From positions 1 through 17,914 of the forward strand of contig CAYQQK010000025.1 of NCBI GenBank assembly GCA_964420065.1: a stretch of DNA of 17,914 nucleotides. Reading direction: 5' to 3'. The DNA is from CAYQQK01 sp964420065. Lineage in GTDB: Bacteria; Bacillota; Dethiobacteria; DTU022. Position numbers and translations under genes: made by a program. The notes under the pieces were generated by a model. The model did not search any database and had not been told where the DNA came from. It saw only the letters and a list, made by a program, of their open reading frames with translations. Of the stretch, positions 15,751-17,914 are shown in pieces. Position 1 is the first letter of the stretch. Each line of letters begins with the position of its first letter.

Positions 15751-17772
15751 TCAGGCCCGCCTGCGCTCTTTTTTCGTTTCCCATTTTCGCCCGGCGGGAA
15801 GATCGCGTTCCAGATCAAAAATAAGGTCCCGTAACTGGGCCGCCTTTTCAAACGCCAGTTCCCGGGCGGCTTCCTGCATTTCCCGGCGCAACCGGGCCAG
15901 CAGGCGGCGGCGTTCCGCAGGGGTGTACTGGTCGCGCTGCGGCGTGTAGAGGCCCTCTTCTTCGGCCACGGCGGTCGCCTCGATCAGTTCGCGCACCGGT
16001 TTGACAATGCTGCGGGGGGTGATCCCATGAACCTGGTTGTATTCTTCCTGTTTACGGCGGCGGCGCTCCGTCTCCTGCATCGCCCGGTGCATGGACGGCG
16101 TAATCGCATCGGCATACATGATCACCCGCCCCGACACGTTCCGCGCGGTGCGCCCGATGGTCTGGATCAACGAGCGTTCGGAACGAAGAAACCCTTCCTT
16201 GTCGGCATCGAGGATCGCCACCAGGGCCACCTCGGGCAGATCCAGGCCCTCCCGCAACAGGTTGATCCCGACCAGGACATCGAATTCACCGAGACGAAGC
16301 CCGCGAATGATCGCCATGCGCTCCAGAGCATCGATGTCCGAATGCATATAGCGGACCTTGACCCCCATCTCCCGGTAATAGTCGGTCAGATCCTCGGCCA
16401 TGCGCTTGGTCATGGTCGTCACCAGAACACGCCAATTTTCTTCAACCACCGCCCGAATCTCCCCGTAGAGGTCGTCCACCTGCCCCCGAGCCGGACGCAC
16501 TTCCACGGCGGGATCGGCCAGGCCGGTCGGCCGCAACAGTTGCTCCACGACCCTGGTGCTGTGCTCCATTTCCCAGGGACCGGGAGTAGCCGAAAGGAAA
16601 ACGGCCTGGGGAACAAGTTCCACAAATTCCTTGAACCTCAAGGGGCGGTTGTCAAGGGCCGAGGGAAGGCGGAAACCGTGCTCGACCAGGGTGCTTTTGC
16701 GTGAATAGTCCCCGTTGAACATGCCATTGATCTGGGGAATGGTCAGGTGCGACTCGTCCACCACCAGGAGAAAGTCCTCCGGGAAATAATCAAGAAGGGT
16801 CGAAGGGCGGCTTCCAGCCGGGCGACCATCGAGATGACGCGAATAATTTTCAATGCCGGTACAAAACCCGACTTCCAGCATCATCTCCAGGTCGTAACGG
16901 ACCCGTTGCTCCAGCCGCTGCAGTTCAAGATGGCGCCCCGCCGCCCGGAACTCGGCCAACCGGGCCAACAGTTCCGTTTCGATGCCCTTCATGGCCGTTC
17001 GAAGCCTCTCCCTGGAAGTCACATAATGGGTTGCTGGAAAAATAGCGGCATGGGCCCGTTCCCCCAGCACCTGCCCGCCGGGCAGATCGATTTCCCGAAT
17101 CCGCTCGATTTCATCCCCGAACAGCTCCACCCGCAAGGCCGCACCGGTGAAGGAGGCGGGAATGATCTCGATCACATCTCCCCGCACCCGGAAGGCTCCC
17201 CGGTGAAGATCGATATCATTGCGCTCGTATTGCATCCCGACCAGCCGTTCCAGAATCTCGTCCCGGCTGATCGGAACGCCCACCCGCAGCGAGAGAACCT
17301 GATCGGCGTACTCCTGCGGGTCCCCCAGGCCATAGATACAGGAAACACTGGCGACGATGATCACATCCCGCCGCTCCAAAAGGGCGCTGGTTGCAGAGTG
17401 GCGCAACTTGTCGATCTCGTCGTTAATTGCCGAATCCTTTTCAATATAGGTATCGGTTTGGGGCAGGTACGCCTCCGGCTGGTAGTAGTCGTAATAGCTG
17501 ATAAAATATTCAACCGCATTTCCGGGAAAAAATTCCTTGAATTCACTGCAAAGCTGGGCCGCCAGGATTTTATTCGGGGCGATGACCAGGGTCGGCCGTT
17601 GCACCTGTTCGATGATGTTGGCCACGGTAAAAGTTTTTCCCGATCCGGTTACCCCAAGCAAGGTTTGGAAGCGGTCTCCCCGGCGAATTCCTTCCGCCAG
17701 AATGGCGATGGCACCGGGCTGGTCCCCGGAAGGCGTAAAATCTGCTTTCAATTCAAATACCCCTCCCGCCAT
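15751..17772 (-). CDS. uvrB: Excinuclease ABC subunit B
   Basis: The helicase-like damage-verification subunit of UvrABC, which binds the lesion after UvrA and recruits UvrC. The 673 residues are full length. Walker A GVTGSGKT is at 40-47. The beta-hairpin that probes the strand is at about 91-115 (YYDYYQPEAYLPQTDTYIEK). The DESH helicase motif is at 339-342, followed by SATPG. Motif V GINLLREGLDLPE is at 502-514 and motif VI QTIGRTARN at 537-545. The C-terminal UVR motif (about 622-655) is the UvrC contact. The ATG at 17772 is preceded by AAAGGGG about nine bases upstream. It opens the uvrB-uvrA-uvrC run behind its own promoter; no canonical LexA box lies within the 142 bases visible upstream. 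Confidence 0.98.
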   Translation of the reverse strand: MAGGVFELKADFTPSGDQPGAIAILAEGIRRGDRFQTLLGVTGSGKTFTVANIIEQVQRPTLVIAPNKILAAQLCSEFKEFFPGNAVEYFISYYDYYQPEAYLPQTDTYIEKDSAINDEIDKLRHSATSALLERRDVIIVASVSCIYGLGDPQEYADQVLSLRVGVPISRDEILERLVGMQYERNDIDLHRGAFRVRGDVIEIIPASFTGAALRVELFGDEIERIREIDLPGGQVLGERAHAAIFPATHYVTSRERLRTAMKGIETELLARLAEFRAAGRHLELQRLEQRVRYDLEMMLEVGFCTGIENYSRHLDGRPAGSRPSTLLDYFPEDFLLVVDESHLTIPQINGMFNGDYSRKSTLVEHGFRLPSALDNRPLRFKEFVELVPQAVFLSATPGPWEMEHSTRVVEQLLRPTGLADPAVEVRPARGQVDDLYGEIRAVVEENWRVLVTTMTKRMAEDLTDYYREMGVKVRYMHSDIDALERMAIIRGLRLGEFDVLVGINLLREGLDLPEVALVAILDADKEGFLRSERSLIQTIGRTARNVSGRVIMYADAITPSMHRAMQETERRRRKQEEYNQVHGITPRSIVKPVRELIEATAVAEEEGLYTPQRDQYTPAERRRLLARLRREMQEAARELAFEKAAQLRDLIFDLERDLPAGRKWETKKERRRA

Positions 17773-17812
17773 TGCTCCCCACCCCTTTCAGGCATGATTA
17801 TTCCATCCCGTA

Positions 17813-17821
17813 ATTATACCA
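17813..17821 (-). promoter_or_regulatory. Extended -10 promoter of uvrB
   Basis: Minus-strand TGGTATAAT is an exact extended -10 consensus, about 40 bases before the uvrB ATG. The position 17 bases upstream reads GGAAGG, so there is no recognisable -35. Predicted transcription start is near 17806. It probably drives uvrB-uvrA and perhaps the whole run through uvrC and the HAD gene. Confidence 0.7.
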
Positions 17822-17852
17822 TAGCCGCCCGGATTCCTTCCACCGGCAGGTT

Positions 17853-17879
17853 GAATGCACCAGGCATTCCGCAAATGCC
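17853..17879. promoter_or_regulatory. Overlapping inverted repeats upstream of the uvrB promoter
   Basis: Two perfect 6-bp inverted repeats share a half-site. GAATGC (17853-17858) pairs with GCATTC (17864-17869), and GGCATT (17863-17868) pairs with AATGCC (17874-17879); each has a 5-base spacer. They lie about 32 to 58 bases upstream of the -10 element. This could be an operator or activator site; the sequence does not match the Firmicute LexA consensus. The binding factor is unknown and chance is possible. Confidence 0.35.
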
Positions 17880-17914
17880 GTTTAATAGTAGCCCCGGATA
17901 TTGGTACGAGTTAA

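Overview
The window suggests a Gram-positive Firmicute of the Clostridia type with a moderately high G+C genome (by eye mostly 55-60%). The pointers are whiA, an HAD-family gene and rapZ downstream of a uvrB-uvrA-uvrC run, a SigL/RpoN-type sigma-54 gene, and a pgk-tpiA-gpmI-eno block with cofactor-independent phosphoglycerate mutase. A thermophilic or syntrophic clostridial lineage (Moorella, Thermoanaerobacterales or Peptococcaceae-like) would fit, but this is inference and no species is recognised. All twelve convincing genes lie on the minus strand, so the reading order is from high to low coordinates. The large plus-strand open frames are antisense shadows.

Right third (about 17.8-10.9 kb): uvrB, uvrA and uvrC, the full UvrABC excision nuclease. 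They are preceded by a good extended -10 promoter and inverted repeats, but no canonical Firmicute LexA box is visible. Middle (10.8-6.5 kb): a Cof-type HAD phosphatase, rapZ, whiA and rpoN. The HAD-rapZ gap holds a promoter-like sequence overlapped by nested palindromes, plus two tiny open frames. The gluconeogenesis factor yvcK, which normally sits between rapZ and whiA, is absent. Left third (6.3-1.3 kb): pgk, tpiA, gpmI and eno, four consecutive lower-glycolysis enzymes. The usual leading genes cggR and gap are absent, so rpoN abuts pgk with only a 172-bp gap.

Left edge (1.2-0 kb): an AbrB-family membrane protein gene in visibly more AT-rich DNA. It is followed by a 14-bp direct repeat that resembles the repeated end of an IS21-type insertion sequence running off the window.

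No gene-free stretch exceeds 300 bases; the longest gaps are 6315-6486, 2600-2751, 1173-1312, 9854-9985, 12734-12852 and 17773-17914. No rRNA, tRNA, CRISPR array or convincing rho-independent terminator was seen. This is essentially a conserved housekeeping region. What stands out is what is missing (yvcK, cggR/gap), a possible CUG start for rapZ, and a few candidate operators. I do not see a new multi-gene system.
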